34,796 bases of DNA from an uncultured Selenomonadales bacterium (GTDB lineage Bacteria > Bacillota > Negativicutes > Selenomonadales > Selenomonadaceae). The stretch is taken from positions 1 to 34,796 of the forward strand of contig CALFJC010000088.1 of the NCBI GenBank assembly GCA_937877655.1, written 5' to 3'. The position numbers and the translations under genes are program-made. Each line of letters starts with the position of its first letter. Positions within the stretch are counted from its first letter, which is position 1. The notes under the pieces are model-generated. The model was not told where the DNA came from, searched no databases, and saw only the letters and a list, made by a program, of their open reading frames with translations. Below are positions 9,248 through 17,157 of the stretch, one piece after another.

Positions 9248-9294
9248 TCAAAAGAAAGGATTTAATTTTTTGTAGAAATTTTTGAGGTGATTCA

Positions 9295-11298
9295 ATGGAA
9301 AATTTAAATGAAGAGTCCCGCGCAGATTTTTTTGTGACGGGCAACGAGTACATGCGCGACAATTTGGACTTGAAATTTATTCCTCGCGCTTTTTTGTGTA
9401 ACAACGATAATTGGGGGGGGGTAATTCTTGCCTCCGACAATCAAAATCTTCAACAATCTTTTTCAATCGCCAAAAATATTTTTGAGCAGGTCAAGCCCGG
9501 CACGATTAAATTTGTCCTTATCGGCTTGTCGACGGATCAAACGGTTGAGGAAAAAGTTCTTGAGGATTATTTCAAACTCTGCCTTGATCACGGCGCAAAA
9601 CCTGTTGCAGTCGTCTTGCCCGTTCACCCGATGATTAAAAAAACTTACAAAGCCGACGTCCTGAAAAATTTTCGTGACGCGATTAACAAGGTCAGGAAAA
9701 ATACGAATTGGAAAGCGAAGTTTATCAACTTGCTTGACATCAATCTTTCCGACAAATTATTTCAAGACAAAACGCATTTGAATTCGGAAGGCGCGGCGGC
9801 GGTTACCGCGTTGCTCAGCGAAAGACTTTATTTTCAAGACATCATTTCCCCACAAGAAATTTTCAACGCAGGTAAAGATTTTTTCAATGTGCTTGGAAAA
9901 TATTTTTCACACGAACGCGATTTTTGGAGCGGCGACAGACCGTTGACTCACCATATCTTCTGCAAAATGGCTTGCGAGGATTTCAAACGTCTTTCCAAAA
10001 CTTTGCCGAGAGAAACTTGCATGGATTTGATGACGAATGTTTTCTCCGAACTGACTTACAGTTATCTTGCATGTCTTGCGGAATTATTGTCGAAAGACGA
10101 TTATAACGAACTGATGACTCGCATTTTCAAAATGACTGTAGAAAATATTCGCCGCAAAGATAAAATCAAAGTGGGTTTCTATTTTTTTCAGTCATCCCAT
10201 TGGTGCGGCGACGACCTTTATAATTTATTTGCCCAAGATGAACGCTTCGAGCCTACAATTTTTATACCCAAAGACAGATGGAATGAATACGAGCGCAACG
10301 ATTTCCTGAATGATTCAAAGAAATTCAAGGCACGCGGCTTTAATGTGGTTGAAATGAAGAACGCTTCTCTTGATATTCCCAAACAGGACATTGTCTTTCG
10401 TGTGAATCCGTATCCTGAAGGTCCGATGCCGGCTTTCTGTCTTGCAAATCTTAAAGTAAAAGAGACTTTGCCGGTTTACATTCCATACTCGTTCGTTTTG
10501 TCGCCCGGTCTCAACTACCTTTTTCTTTATAACATTTCGTGGAAAATGTTTTTTCCTTCAGCCATGTCATTGGAAAAATATAGAGAGAAAAATAAATTCG
10601 GCATGCCTCGCGGGATTTACAGCGGCTACCCGAAGTTGGATGTCTTCTTCAAAAAGGACGTGGAATTTAAATTCGATTGGAAAATGGCGCGTCCCGACGC
10701 GAAGAAAATAATTTGGGCTCCGCATTGGTCGATAGACACAATGGGAGGCGGTCGTCGATCCAGTTTCCGTTGGAATCATAAATTCATGTACGAGTTCGCG
10801 AAGGCACATCCCGAAATTTCTTGGGTTGTAAAGCCGCATCCTCAGTTATTTGCTTCGGCATTTAATACGAGAGTGTTTCCGACGCGTGAAGCTCTAAACG
10901 AATACTTTCAAAAGTGGAATGACTTGCCAAATGCGCAGGTTTACAGTGGAGCTTATTACCAAAATATTTTTGCCACAAGTGACGGTATGATTCATGATTC
11001 AGCCTCTTTTATTGGAGAATACCAATACGTCGATAAACCAATGATTTTCTTGACTCGCGAAGATAAAGAATACGATTATCTTAGCGTAGAAATTTTTAAG
11101 GGCTCTTATCTCGTCGTTGGAAAAGATTTGGATGCTACCGCCGCGATGATTCAGCGCGTCTTTATCGAGGGCGACGACTACAAAGCCGCCGAGCGCAAAG
11201 AAATTTTCGACAAATTTCTCAACTACCCGAAAGATAACGGCATGTCGGCAAGTGAATTCATTTTCAAAAATATTTCTGAGGAATTAAGGAGGGATTAG
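9295..11298 (+). CDS. SGNH-like / CDP-glycerol glycerophosphotransferase-type fusion protein
   Basis: The C-terminal half (about 290-640) resembles the TagB/TagF CDP-glycerol glycerophosphotransferase fold, with KPHPQL, SDGMIHDSASF and DKPMIFLTRE. These enzymes transfer a phospho-polyol from a CDP donor to a glycan or to a growing polymer. The first 190 residues resemble an SGNH hydrolase: LASDN in place of GDS, and DKTHLNSEG as the C-terminal Asp/His block. No signal peptide is visible, so it probably acts on the cytoplasmic side. The ATG follows GAGGTGA. A run of nine G at codons 40-43 is in frame now; one G fewer gives an immediate stop and one more gives a stop about 20 codons later. It is the first gene of the operon, 2 bases from the next. 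Exact donor and acceptor unknown. Confidence 0.75.
   Translation: MENLNEESRADFFVTGNEYMRDNLDLKFIPRAFLCNNDNWGGVILASDNQNLQQSFSIAKNIFEQVKPGTIKFVLIGLSTDQTVEEKVLEDYFKLCLDHGAKPVAVVLPVHPMIKKTYKADVLKNFRDAINKVRKNTNWKAKFINLLDINLSDKLFQDKTHLNSEGAAAVTALLSERLYFQDIISPQEIFNAGKDFFNVLGKYFSHERDFWSGDRPLTHHIFCKMACEDFKRLSKTLPRETCMDLMTNVFSELTYSYLACLAELLSKDDYNELMTRIFKMTVENIRRKDKIKVGFYFFQSSHWCGDDLYNLFAQDERFEPTIFIPKDRWNEYERNDFLNDSKKFKARGFNVVEMKNASLDIPKQDIVFRVNPYPEGPMPAFCLANLKVKETLPVYIPYSFVLSPGLNYLFLYNISWKMFFPSAMSLEKYREKNKFGMPRGIYSGYPKLDVFFKKDVEFKFDWKMARPDAKKIIWAPHWSIDTMGGGRRSSFRWNHKFMYEFAKAHPEISWVVKPHPQLFASAFNTRVFPTREALNEYFQKWNDLPNAQVYSGAYYQNIFATSDGMIHDSASFIGEYQYVDKPMIFLTREDKEYDYLSVEIFKGSYLVVGKDLDATAAMIQRVFIEGDDYKAAERKEIFDKFLNYPKDNGMSASEFIFKNISEELRRD
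9413..9421 (+). repeat. G9 homopolymer tract (candidate phase-variation switch)
   Basis: Nine G in a row encode part of residues W-G-G-V near position 41 of the transferase. In this window only the tracts at 13260 and 30532 are comparable. Slipped-strand mispairing would move the gene in and out of frame. Confidence 0.75.
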
Positions 11299-11300
11299 CA

Positions 11301-13124
11301 GTGCAAGCAATAATTCTCGCGGCGGGCATGGGCAAACGGCTTAAGGAACTCACTCAAGACAACACAAAATGCATGGTTAAAGTCAACGGCGTCACTTTGA
11401 TAGATCGAATGCTCCATCAGCTCGAACAACAACATTTGTCCCGCATTGTCATTGTCGTCGGCTACAAAGGACAAAAATTAATCGAATATATTTCGACGCT
11501 TGGAATTCAAACGCCGATTGTTTATGTCAACAATCATGTTTACGACAAGACGAACAATATTTATTCGCTGTTTTTGGCGAAGGAATATCTCTGCGCGGAA
11601 GATACTTTGTTGCTGGAGTCCGATTTGATTTTTGAAGACAGCGTTTTGGAAGAATTGGTGAATGATCCGCGTGAAACCCTTGCGCTGGTTGACAAATACG
11701 AAAACTGGATGGACGGCACTTGCATAAAAGTTACGAGCGACGACCGAATTGAAAAGTTCATCTCCGGCAAAAATTTTAATTTCAAGGACACCGCCGACCT
11801 TTACAAAACCGTCAACATCTACAAGTTCAGCAAACATTTTTCGGAAAATCTTTATGTGCCGTTCCTCGACGCCTATTCAAAGGCTCTGGGCAATAACGAA
11901 TATTATGAACAAGTTCTGCGCGTCATCATGATTCTTGACGACCCGGAAATTCGCGCAAAACGTTTGAATTCTCTGCGCGGCGATAATAAATCTTTGCGTT
12001 GGTATGAAATCGATGACATTCAAGATTTGGATATTGCCGAGTCAATGTTCGTGCCCGACGATTATGAAAAGCTCGCGCTGATTCAGCGGCGTTACGGCGG
12101 CTACTGGCGTTATCCCAAGCTGATTGATTTTTGTTATCTTGTCAATCCCTACTTTCCGCCGCAAAAATTGATTGACGAGATTAATGCCAATTCGACAAAG
12201 CTTTTGACGCAATATTCTTCGGGCATGAAAATAAATTCTCTGCTGGCGGCAAAAAATTTCGGCGTCCACGAAGAAAACATTTTGGTCGGGAACGGCGCGG
12301 CGGAACTGATTAAATTGCTCATGCAAAAATTGTCGGGCAAAGTCGGGTTCGTGCGCCCGACTTTTGAAGAATATCCCAACCGTTACGAAAAAGCCGACTC
12401 GATTTATTTCACGCCGCAGAATGAAAATTTCTCTTACACCGCAGACGATCTGATAAATTTTTTCGGCGACAAAGAAATAACTTCGTTGGTTGTCATTAAC
12501 CCCGATAATCCTTCGGGCAATTTCATTCCGAAAAAAGATTTGATTCGGCTTATCGATTGGGCGGCAGAAAAAAATATTCGGCTGATTGTTGATGAAAGTT
12601 TTGTCGACTTCGCGGACGAAAACGAAACTTTGATTGAGCAAAAAATTTTGGACGCGAATAAAAATCTTTGTGTCATCAAGAGTTTGTCGAAGTCTCACGG
12701 CATCGGCGGACTGCGTTTGGGCGTTTTGGCTTCGGGAAATCAAGAACTTATCGCCGCGCTGAAAAAGGACGCCGTTATCTGGAATATAAATTCTTTCGCG
12801 GAATTTTACATGCAGATTTTTGAGAAATACAAGCGCACTTACTTTGATTCGCTGAAAAAGTTTCGTGAGGAGCGCAAAAGATTTTCTGCCGAGCTTGAAA
12901 AAATTTCGGGCGTTCGAGTTGTGCCGTCGCAAGCGAATTTTATAATGATTGAACTTGCAAGCGGTTCTGCGCGGGAGCTTTGCAAAAATCTTTTAATCAA
13001 CAGCAATATCTTCGTCAAAGATTTGTCGGAGAAAATTCGCGGGAAAAATTATCTGCGCTTTGCAGTTCGTTCGACGGCGGATAACGATAAATTACTCGAC
13101 GCTTTGAAGAAGGAGTTGCCATGA
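11301..13124 (+). CDS. Bifunctional sugar-nucleotide-type cytidylyltransferase / PLP aminotransferase
   Basis: The N-terminal 240 residues are a LicC-like nucleotidyltransferase (QAIILAAGMGKRLKELT, then LLLESDLIFED), the type that makes CDP-choline or similar CDP-activated small phosphates. Residues about 270-607 are a fold-type I aminotransferase close to HisC/CobD, with NPDNPSGN, the PLP lysine K464 in SLSKSHGIGGLRLG and a C-terminal RFAVRS. The fusion suggests that one protein aminates (or decarboxylates) a phosphorylated precursor and activates an amine-bearing phosphate with CTP; that is inference. The GTG start lies 8 bases after AAGGAGGG. The stop overlaps the next gene in ATGA. Product not known to me. 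CDP-serinol and CDP-ethanolamine-like compounds are candidates. Confidence 0.85.
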   Translation: MQAIILAAGMGKRLKELTQDNTKCMVKVNGVTLIDRMLHQLEQQHLSRIVIVVGYKGQKLIEYISTLGIQTPIVYVNNHVYDKTNNIYSLFLAKEYLCAEDTLLLESDLIFEDSVLEELVNDPRETLALVDKYENWMDGTCIKVTSDDRIEKFISGKNFNFKDTADLYKTVNIYKFSKHFSENLYVPFLDAYSKALGNNEYYEQVLRVIMILDDPEIRAKRLNSLRGDNKSLRWYEIDDIQDLDIAESMFVPDDYEKLALIQRRYGGYWRYPKLIDFCYLVNPYFPPQKLIDEINANSTKLLTQYSSGMKINSLLAAKNFGVHEENILVGNGAAELIKLLMQKLSGKVGFVRPTFEEYPNRYEKADSIYFTPQNENFSYTADDLINFFGDKEITSLVVINPDNPSGNFIPKKDLIRLIDWAAEKNIRLIVDESFVDFADENETLIEQKILDANKNLCVIKSLSKSHGIGGLRLGVLASGNQELIAALKKDAVIWNINSFAEFYMQIFEKYKRTYFDSLKKFREERKRFSAELEKISGVRVVPSQANFIMIELASGSARELCKNLLINSNIFVKDLSEKIRGKNYLRFAVRSTADNDKLLDALKKELP

Positions 13125-14200
13125 AAATTTGCATTGTCGGCGGCGGCAATCTCGGTACGGCAATGGCGGCTGACTTCGCCTCAAAAGATCATTCGGTAAA
13201 TATTTTGACTTCGCGACCGCACGAATGGCAAAAAAATATTTCCGCCGATGAAATGATTCGGGGGGGGGGTAATCGTTTTATCGCTGAATTGAATTTGGTG
13301 ACGGCGGACGCGGCTGAAGCTCTCGACGCAACGGATTATGTCTTCGTGACCCTGCCGTCCCATGTTCAAGGCGATTTTGCGAAAAAAATTGCTCCCTTCT
13401 CCAATGACAAAAAATTTGTAATGGTGCCCGGCTTCGGCGGCGCGGAATTTTTAATGCAACCTGCTTTGAAGAAAGGCGCGGAGTTGTTCGGCTTTCAGCG
13501 CGTGCCTTTTATCGCTCGTCTTAAAGAATACGGGAAAAGCGTTTGGTTTGAAAGAAAGAAATCTTTGCAACTCGCGAAATTTTTCGGCGCGGAAATTGAT
13601 TCGGCGTGCCGCGACATGGAGAAACTTTTTTCAATCCCCTGCGCGGCGTTGGATAATTATCTTTGTGTGACGTTGACGCCCTCGAATCCCGTTTTGCACA
13701 CGGCGCGGCTTTACTCAATGCTGAAGAACAATTCGGCTGATAAATTTTTCTACGCGGATTGGAACGACGCCGCCTCAGAAATTTTGTTCAAGCTTGACGA
13801 TGAAGTTCAGGCGATTTGCCGCGCCTTGAAAGAAATTGATTTGCAGTCTGTGCGTTCGTTGAAAGTTCATTACGAGAGCGATACCGTTCCCGCGTTGACG
13901 AAAAAAATACGAAGCATTCCTTCGCTGAAAAAAATTCTTTCGCCGCTGAAAAAAACTCCGCAGGGTTTGCAACCGGATTTTGACAGCAGATATTTCAAAT
14001 GCGATTTTGAATTCGCTTTGGATATTCTCCTGCAATTTGCCGAGATATTGAACGTTGATTCGCCGACAATGCGCGAGGTTATGAATTGGTATCGGCAAAA
14101 AACCAAAAACTTTTTCCGCGCCGTAAATCTCTCCGAGTGCGGCATAAAGTCCGAAGAAGACATTTACAATTTCTATCGATTGAAGGGGGCTGAAAGTTGA
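13121..14200 (+). CDS. Opine/octopine-type NAD(P)-dependent dehydrogenase
   Basis: A Rossmann domain opens the protein (ICIVGGGNLGTAMAADF), and the C-terminal half is the octopine/nopaline dehydrogenase helical domain, with LTPSNPVLHTARLYSM. Such enzymes join an amino group to a 2-keto acid by reductive condensation. The 359 residues are full length. Translation is coupled to the previous gene by ATGA. A G10 tract at codons 47-50 (Arg-Gly-Gly-Gly) is in frame. G11 gives an immediate stop, and G9 a stop within about 12 codons. In this operon it may build an N-carboxyalkyl amine on the CDP-activated head group or its precursor. The family call is firm and the substrate is unknown. Confidence 0.85.
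   Translation: MKICIVGGGNLGTAMAADFASKDHSVNILTSRPHEWQKNISADEMIRGGGNRFIAELNLVTADAAEALDATDYVFVTLPSHVQGDFAKKIAPFSNDKKFVMVPGFGGAEFLMQPALKKGAELFGFQRVPFIARLKEYGKSVWFERKKSLQLAKFFGAEIDSACRDMEKLFSIPCAALDNYLCVTLTPSNPVLHTARLYSMLKNNSADKFFYADWNDAASEILFKLDDEVQAICRALKEIDLQSVRSLKVHYESDTVPALTKKIRSIPSLKKILSPLKKTPQGLQPDFDSRYFKCDFEFALDILLQFAEILNVDSPTMREVMNWYRQKTKNFFRAVNLSECGIKSEEDIYNFYRLKGAES
13260..13269 (+). repeat. G10 homopolymer tract (candidate phase-variation switch)
   Basis: Ten consecutive G lie within codons 47-50 of the opine-type dehydrogenase gene. It is the second such tract in the same operon, in the present ON register. Confidence 0.75.
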
Positions 14201-14215
14201 AAAGGAGTTTTTGAT

Positions 14216-15172
14216 TTGAAAATAATTACACACGCGGTGATAAAAGGGCTTATTCGTTCCGACGAGGCGTTTGAAATCGTCAAGGAAAATTTTATCCGCA
14301 AAAATGAATGGATTCTTCCCGCCAAAACAAGTCTCAAGTGCGGGTCGGCTGATTTTTTTAACACAATGCCTTGCATGATGCCCGCCGAAGGATTTGCGGG
14401 CGTAAAAATGATTTTTCGACGTGCGGGGCGCGTTCCGACTTTGACGAGCAAAATTATTATCTTCGATTATGTCACGGGCGACGCGTTGGCTTTGATTGAC
14501 GGCGATTATCTGACGGTTTTGCGAACGGGAGCGGTTGCCGCGCTTGCCGCCGAGACTTTTGCTTTGAAAAATTACACGCGGCTCGGCTTTTTCGGGCTGG
14601 GCAATACGGCTTACGCGACTTTCGACGTGTTGACGACGCGCAGAAAAATTCTTGGGGCTCCGCCGCTTGAAATTTATCTTTTGCGTTACAAAGATCAGGC
14701 GGAAAAATTCATTGAGCGGTTTCGCCATGTCGAGAACGTGAAATTTTTTATCGCAGAAAATTACGAGGCTGTTGCCGAAAATTCCCAAGTGCTTTTCTCT
14801 TGCGTGACGAACACGGACGATCTGTTTTGCGCCGCCGAAAAATATCCCGCAGGCATAACGATTATTCCGGTTCATTCCAAAGGCTTCCAGAATTGCGATT
14901 TGGTTTTCGATAAAATTTTTGCAGATCAAACCGCGCAGATTAAGTCCTTTAAATATTGGGAGCAATTTTCCAAACTGAATTATCGCGGCGAGTTCTCGGA
15001 CGTTTTGACGGGAAAAATCGAAGGGCGTACGAATGATCGCGAAAGAATTTTATCTTACAATGTCGGAATAGCAATTCATGATGTTCGCTTTGCTTTTGAA
15101 GTTTACAGACGCGTCGGGGCTCGTTGTGAGAATTTTGATTTAAAAAGTCCCGCCGAAAAAATTTTCTATTAA
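14216..15172 (+). CDS. Ornithine cyclodeaminase / mu-crystallin family enzyme
   Basis: The 318 residues have the family layout: an N-terminal part with AEGFAGVKMIF, the dinucleotide-binding GFFGLGNTAYATFDVL (about 124-139) and a C-terminal SFKYWEQF ... GEFSDVLTGKIEGR. Members are NAD(P)-dependent deaminases, dehydrogenases or imine reductases acting on amino acids. The TTG start lies 9 bases after AAGGAG, 15 bases past the dehydrogenase stop, so it is the last gene of the four-gene operon. Beside an opine dehydrogenase it probably supplies or reshapes the amino or keto acid used. It has no homopolymer tract. A terminator follows. Confidence 0.85.
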   Translation: MKIITHAVIKGLIRSDEAFEIVKENFIRKNEWILPAKTSLKCGSADFFNTMPCMMPAEGFAGVKMIFRRAGRVPTLTSKIIIFDYVTGDALALIDGDYLTVLRTGAVAALAAETFALKNYTRLGFFGLGNTAYATFDVLTTRRKILGAPPLEIYLLRYKDQAEKFIERFRHVENVKFFIAENYEAVAENSQVLFSCVTNTDDLFCAAEKYPAGITIIPVHSKGFQNCDLVFDKIFADQTAQIKSFKYWEQFSKLNYRGEFSDVLTGKIEGRTNDRERILSYNVGIAIHDVRFAFEVYRRVGARCENFDLKSPAEKIFY

Positions 15173-15181
15173 AAATTTTTG

Positions 15182-15211
15182 GCTCGTTCCAATTTTGGAC
15201 GGGCTTTTTTT
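15182..15211 (+). terminator. Terminator of the head-group operon
   Basis: The stem GCTCGTTCC/GGACGGGC has one bulged T and a G-U pair, a 6-base loop, and seven T. The T-run leads straight into the -10 element of comFC. Confidence 0.7.
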
Positions 15212-15219
15212 GTTATAAT
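15211..15219 (+). promoter_or_regulatory. Extended -10 promoter of comFC
   Basis: TGTTATAAT is a perfect -10 with an extended TGN motif, starting on the last T of the preceding terminator. No good -35 is seen at 17 bases. The comFC ATG is 27 bases downstream, with GAGGTGA before it. Confidence 0.6.
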
Positions 15220-15245
15220 AACGGAAAAATTTTTGAGGTGAACGA

Positions 15246-15926
15246 ATGAATTTTTTAAAGGAGATTTTCGCGGCGGTGATTTATTTTTTATTTCCGCCGC
15301 GTTGTCCCGTGTGCCGCGAGATTGTCGAGGAGCGTTATCAGCTTTGCGAAACTTGCGCGGAAAAAATTTTGCGAGTAGATTTTTCTGATGAAGTTCCCGC
15401 GCCGATAGAAAAAGTTTTGCGGGTGGCGAAGTATCGGGACGGCTTGCAACCTTTGTTGCATAAATTAAAATTCGACAACAATCTGAACGTATTGCCTGCG
15501 CTGAAAAAAATCTTGGACGACGTTTCCAACCGCGAAGAAATGTTAAAGTTGCTTGACGGAACGGATTTTGCGGTACCGGTACCTTTACACGCGGAGAGAT
15601 TTAAAGAGCGCGGCTTCAATCAGACGGAGAAAATCTTTGAAGAATTTTTCGGCAAAAAAAATATCCCGCTGAAAAAAATTCTGATTCGGCGTGTAGAGAC
15701 GCCCAAGCTTTACAAATTCGGCAAGGCGGAGCGACAAAAAATTTTAAAGGGAGTCTTCGCGGCGATTGAAGTTGAAAACCTGCGCGGGAAGAAAATTTTA
15801 ATCGTGGATGATATTTTCACGACGGGCACGACGGTCAGCGAGTGCGCAAAAGTTTTAAGGGAGCTCGGCGCGGAGAAAATTTCCGTCTTGGCTTTGTCGT
15901 CCGATTTCGGCGAAAAAATTCATTGA
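15246..15926 (+). CDS. comFC: ComF family phosphoribosyltransferase-like competence protein
   Basis: ComFC is a cytosolic competence factor with an N-terminal zinc-binding knuckle and a phosphoribosyltransferase-type domain. Here the zinc site is CPVCREIV ... CETC (about 19-38), the middle has VPVPLHAERFKERGFNQ and the PRPP-binding loop is ILIVDDIFTTGTTVSECAKVL (about 181-201). The 226 residues are a normal length. The last 52 coding bases exist as a second copy at 9162-9213. It stands alone between the head-group operon and rpsO. A weak AT-rich hairpin with a T-run follows (15926-15944). Confidence 0.93.
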   Translation: MNFLKEIFAAVIYFLFPPRCPVCREIVEERYQLCETCAEKILRVDFSDEVPAPIEKVLRVAKYRDGLQPLLHKLKFDNNLNVLPALKKILDDVSNREEMLKLLDGTDFAVPVPLHAERFKERGFNQTEKIFEEFFGKKNIPLKKILIRRVETPKLYKFGKAERQKILKGVFAAIEVENLRGKKILIVDDIFTTGTTVSECAKVLRELGAEKISVLALSSDFGEKIH

Positions 15927-15947
15927 AAACTTTGAAGTTTTTTTGCC

Positions 15948-15976
15948 TTGACGATAAAAAAATCCTGTGTTAAACT
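15948..15976 (+). promoter_or_regulatory. Promoter of rpsO
   Basis: TTGACG and TAAACT are spaced by exactly 17 bases, leaving a leader of about 80 bases before the rpsO ATG. Confidence 0.75.
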
Positions 15977-16063
15977 TCGACAATCTTAATCTGCGGCGCA
16001 GTTCGTCGAAACTCCGACGCGGACTTCGCCGACGGGCAAAAAATTTTCACAGGAGGACATGAA
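15977..16063 (+). promoter_or_regulatory. Structured leader of rpsO (candidate S15 autoregulatory site)
   Basis: The leader holds several possible hairpins: CTGC-GGC-GCAG, CGTCG-AAACTC-CGACG and CGG-ACTT-CCG-like pairing near the ribosome site AGGAGG. S15 is known to bind its own leader in several bacteria, using different RNA folds. That this leader does so is inference. Confidence 0.35.
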
Positions 16064-16330
16064 ATGTTAGACAAGCAAGCAAAACAGGAGATCATGGAGA
16101 AATTTGCCATGCATGAGGGCGATACCGGTTCGCCGGAAGTTCAAATCGCTCTTTTGACGGCTCGCATTTCGTATTTGACCGAGCATCTCAAGGAACACAA
16201 AAAAGATCATCATTCGCGTCGCGGGCTTTTGAAAATGGTCGGGCAACGCCGCCGCCTTTTGAGCTATCTCAGCAAAAAAGATATCAATCGTTATCGCGAA
16301 ATCCTTGCTCAACTCAATCTTCGCAAATAG
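16064..16330 (+). CDS. rpsO: 30S ribosomal protein S15
   Basis: The 88 residues match S15 throughout: GDTGSPEVQIALLTARISYL, then HKKDHHSRRGLLKMVGQRRRLLSYL. S15 binds the central domain of 16S rRNA early in small-subunit assembly. The ATG follows AGGAGGACATGAA spacing. It has its own promoter and terminator; pnp, a common downstream neighbour in other bacteria, is not present here. Confidence 0.98.
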   Translation: MLDKQAKQEIMEKFAMHEGDTGSPEVQIALLTARISYLTEHLKEHKKDHHSRRGLLKMVGQRRRLLSYLSKKDINRYREILAQLNLRK

Positions 16331-16356
16331 TTTTTCGTCAATCGAGTTTATAAAAA

Positions 16357-16391
16357 ATCCTCTGCCAAAATTGCGGCAGGGGATTTTTTTT
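16357..16391 (+). terminator. Terminator of rpsO
   Basis: A 10-bp stem (ATCCTCTGCC/GGCAGGGGAT, one G-U pair) with an 8-base loop is followed by eight T. Its right arm and T-run overlap the next promoter. Confidence 0.9.
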
Positions 16392-16399
16392 GTTATCAT
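16371..16399 (+). promoter_or_regulatory. Promoter fused to the rpsO terminator
   Basis: TTGCGG lies across the loop and right arm of the terminator, the T-run is the 17-base spacer, and TATCAT with an upstream TGN is the -10. The same layout recurs at 30362 and 33673. Confidence 0.55.
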
Positions 16400-16428
16400 G
16401 TGAAAAAGTTTTGCAAGGAGAAATTTTT

Positions 16429-17139
16429 ATGGCAAACGTCGTGACGATAACGGGCGTAAAAAAACTTTACAAGATGGGCTCGGAGACAGTCGCCGCACTC
16501 AACGGCGTAGATTTGAAAATCGATTCGGGAGAATTCGTGGCGTTGATGGGACCGAGCGGTTCGGGAAAATCGACGCTGATGAATATTTTGGGCTGTCTGG
16601 ATCGTCCGTCTGTCGGCTCGTATAAATTACTCGGACAAGAAGTCAGCGGGCTTTCCGACGATGAACTTGCGCGAATCAGAAATAAAACTATCGGCTTTGT
16701 CTTCCAAAATTTTAATCTCCTGCCGAAGTTGACGAGTTTGGAAAATGTCGCGTTGCCGGCGGTTTATGCGGGCTTGAGTACAAAGGAAAGACTTTCATTG
16801 GCAATGGACGCGCTGAAAAAAGTTTCGCTCTCCGACCGCGCAGAACATTTGCCGAGCGAATTAAGCGGCGGACAACGTCAACGTGTGGCGATAGCGCGGG
16901 CAATCGCGATGAAACCTTCAATAATCATGGCGGACGAGCCGACGGGCAATTTGGATACAAAATCGACGGGCGAGATCATGGAAATTTTCCGTGACCTGCA
17001 CGCGGCGGGCTCGACGATAATTTTGGTCACGCACGAACCCGACATTGCGCAAGCCGCCGACCGTCAAATTTTGGTGAAGGACGGGCAAATTGTAAAAGAC
17101 ATTACGAAAGATTCACATGAAATTATTGACATCGTTTAA
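16429..17139 (+). CDS. MacB/LolD-type ABC transporter ATP-binding protein
   Basis: The 236-residue ATPase powers a MacB-type exporter, probably with the permease at 18545. Walker A is GPSGSGKST (41-49), the signature is LSGGQRQRVAIARA, Walker B is IIMADEPTG and the H-loop His is in VTHEPD. I choose ATG 16429, with AAGGAG upstream; the frame is open back to 16390 but has no ribosome site there. ATPase and permease genes in this family are normally adjacent. Here a restriction-modification cassette of about 1.4 kb lies between them. No MacA-like adaptor gene is seen in the window. Confidence 0.93.
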   Translation: MANVVTITGVKKLYKMGSETVAALNGVDLKIDSGEFVALMGPSGSGKSTLMNILGCLDRPSVGSYKLLGQEVSGLSDDELARIRNKTIGFVFQNFNLLPKLTSLENVALPAVYAGLSTKERLSLAMDALKKVSLSDRAEHLPSELSGGQRQRVAIARAIAMKPSIIMADEPTGNLDTKSTGEIMEIFRDLHAAGSTIILVTHEPDIAQAADRQILVKDGQIVKDITKDSHEIIDIV

Positions 17140-17157
17140 GCTTCGGGAGGTAAATTT

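Noticed and set aside
9413..9421. Poly-G runs as sequencing artefacts
   Set aside because: Error is possible at one site, but three runs of different length, all in frame and all in glycan genes, are hard to explain that way. Kept as a finding with a read-level check.
9006..9440. 144-residue minus-strand frame over the operon promoter
   Set aside because: Low-complexity residues and overlap with a real gene start; no ribosome site.
13775..14965. 396-residue open frame opposite the dehydrogenase and cyclodeaminase-family genes
   Set aside because: Antisense to two well-supported genes; it arises from biased codon use.
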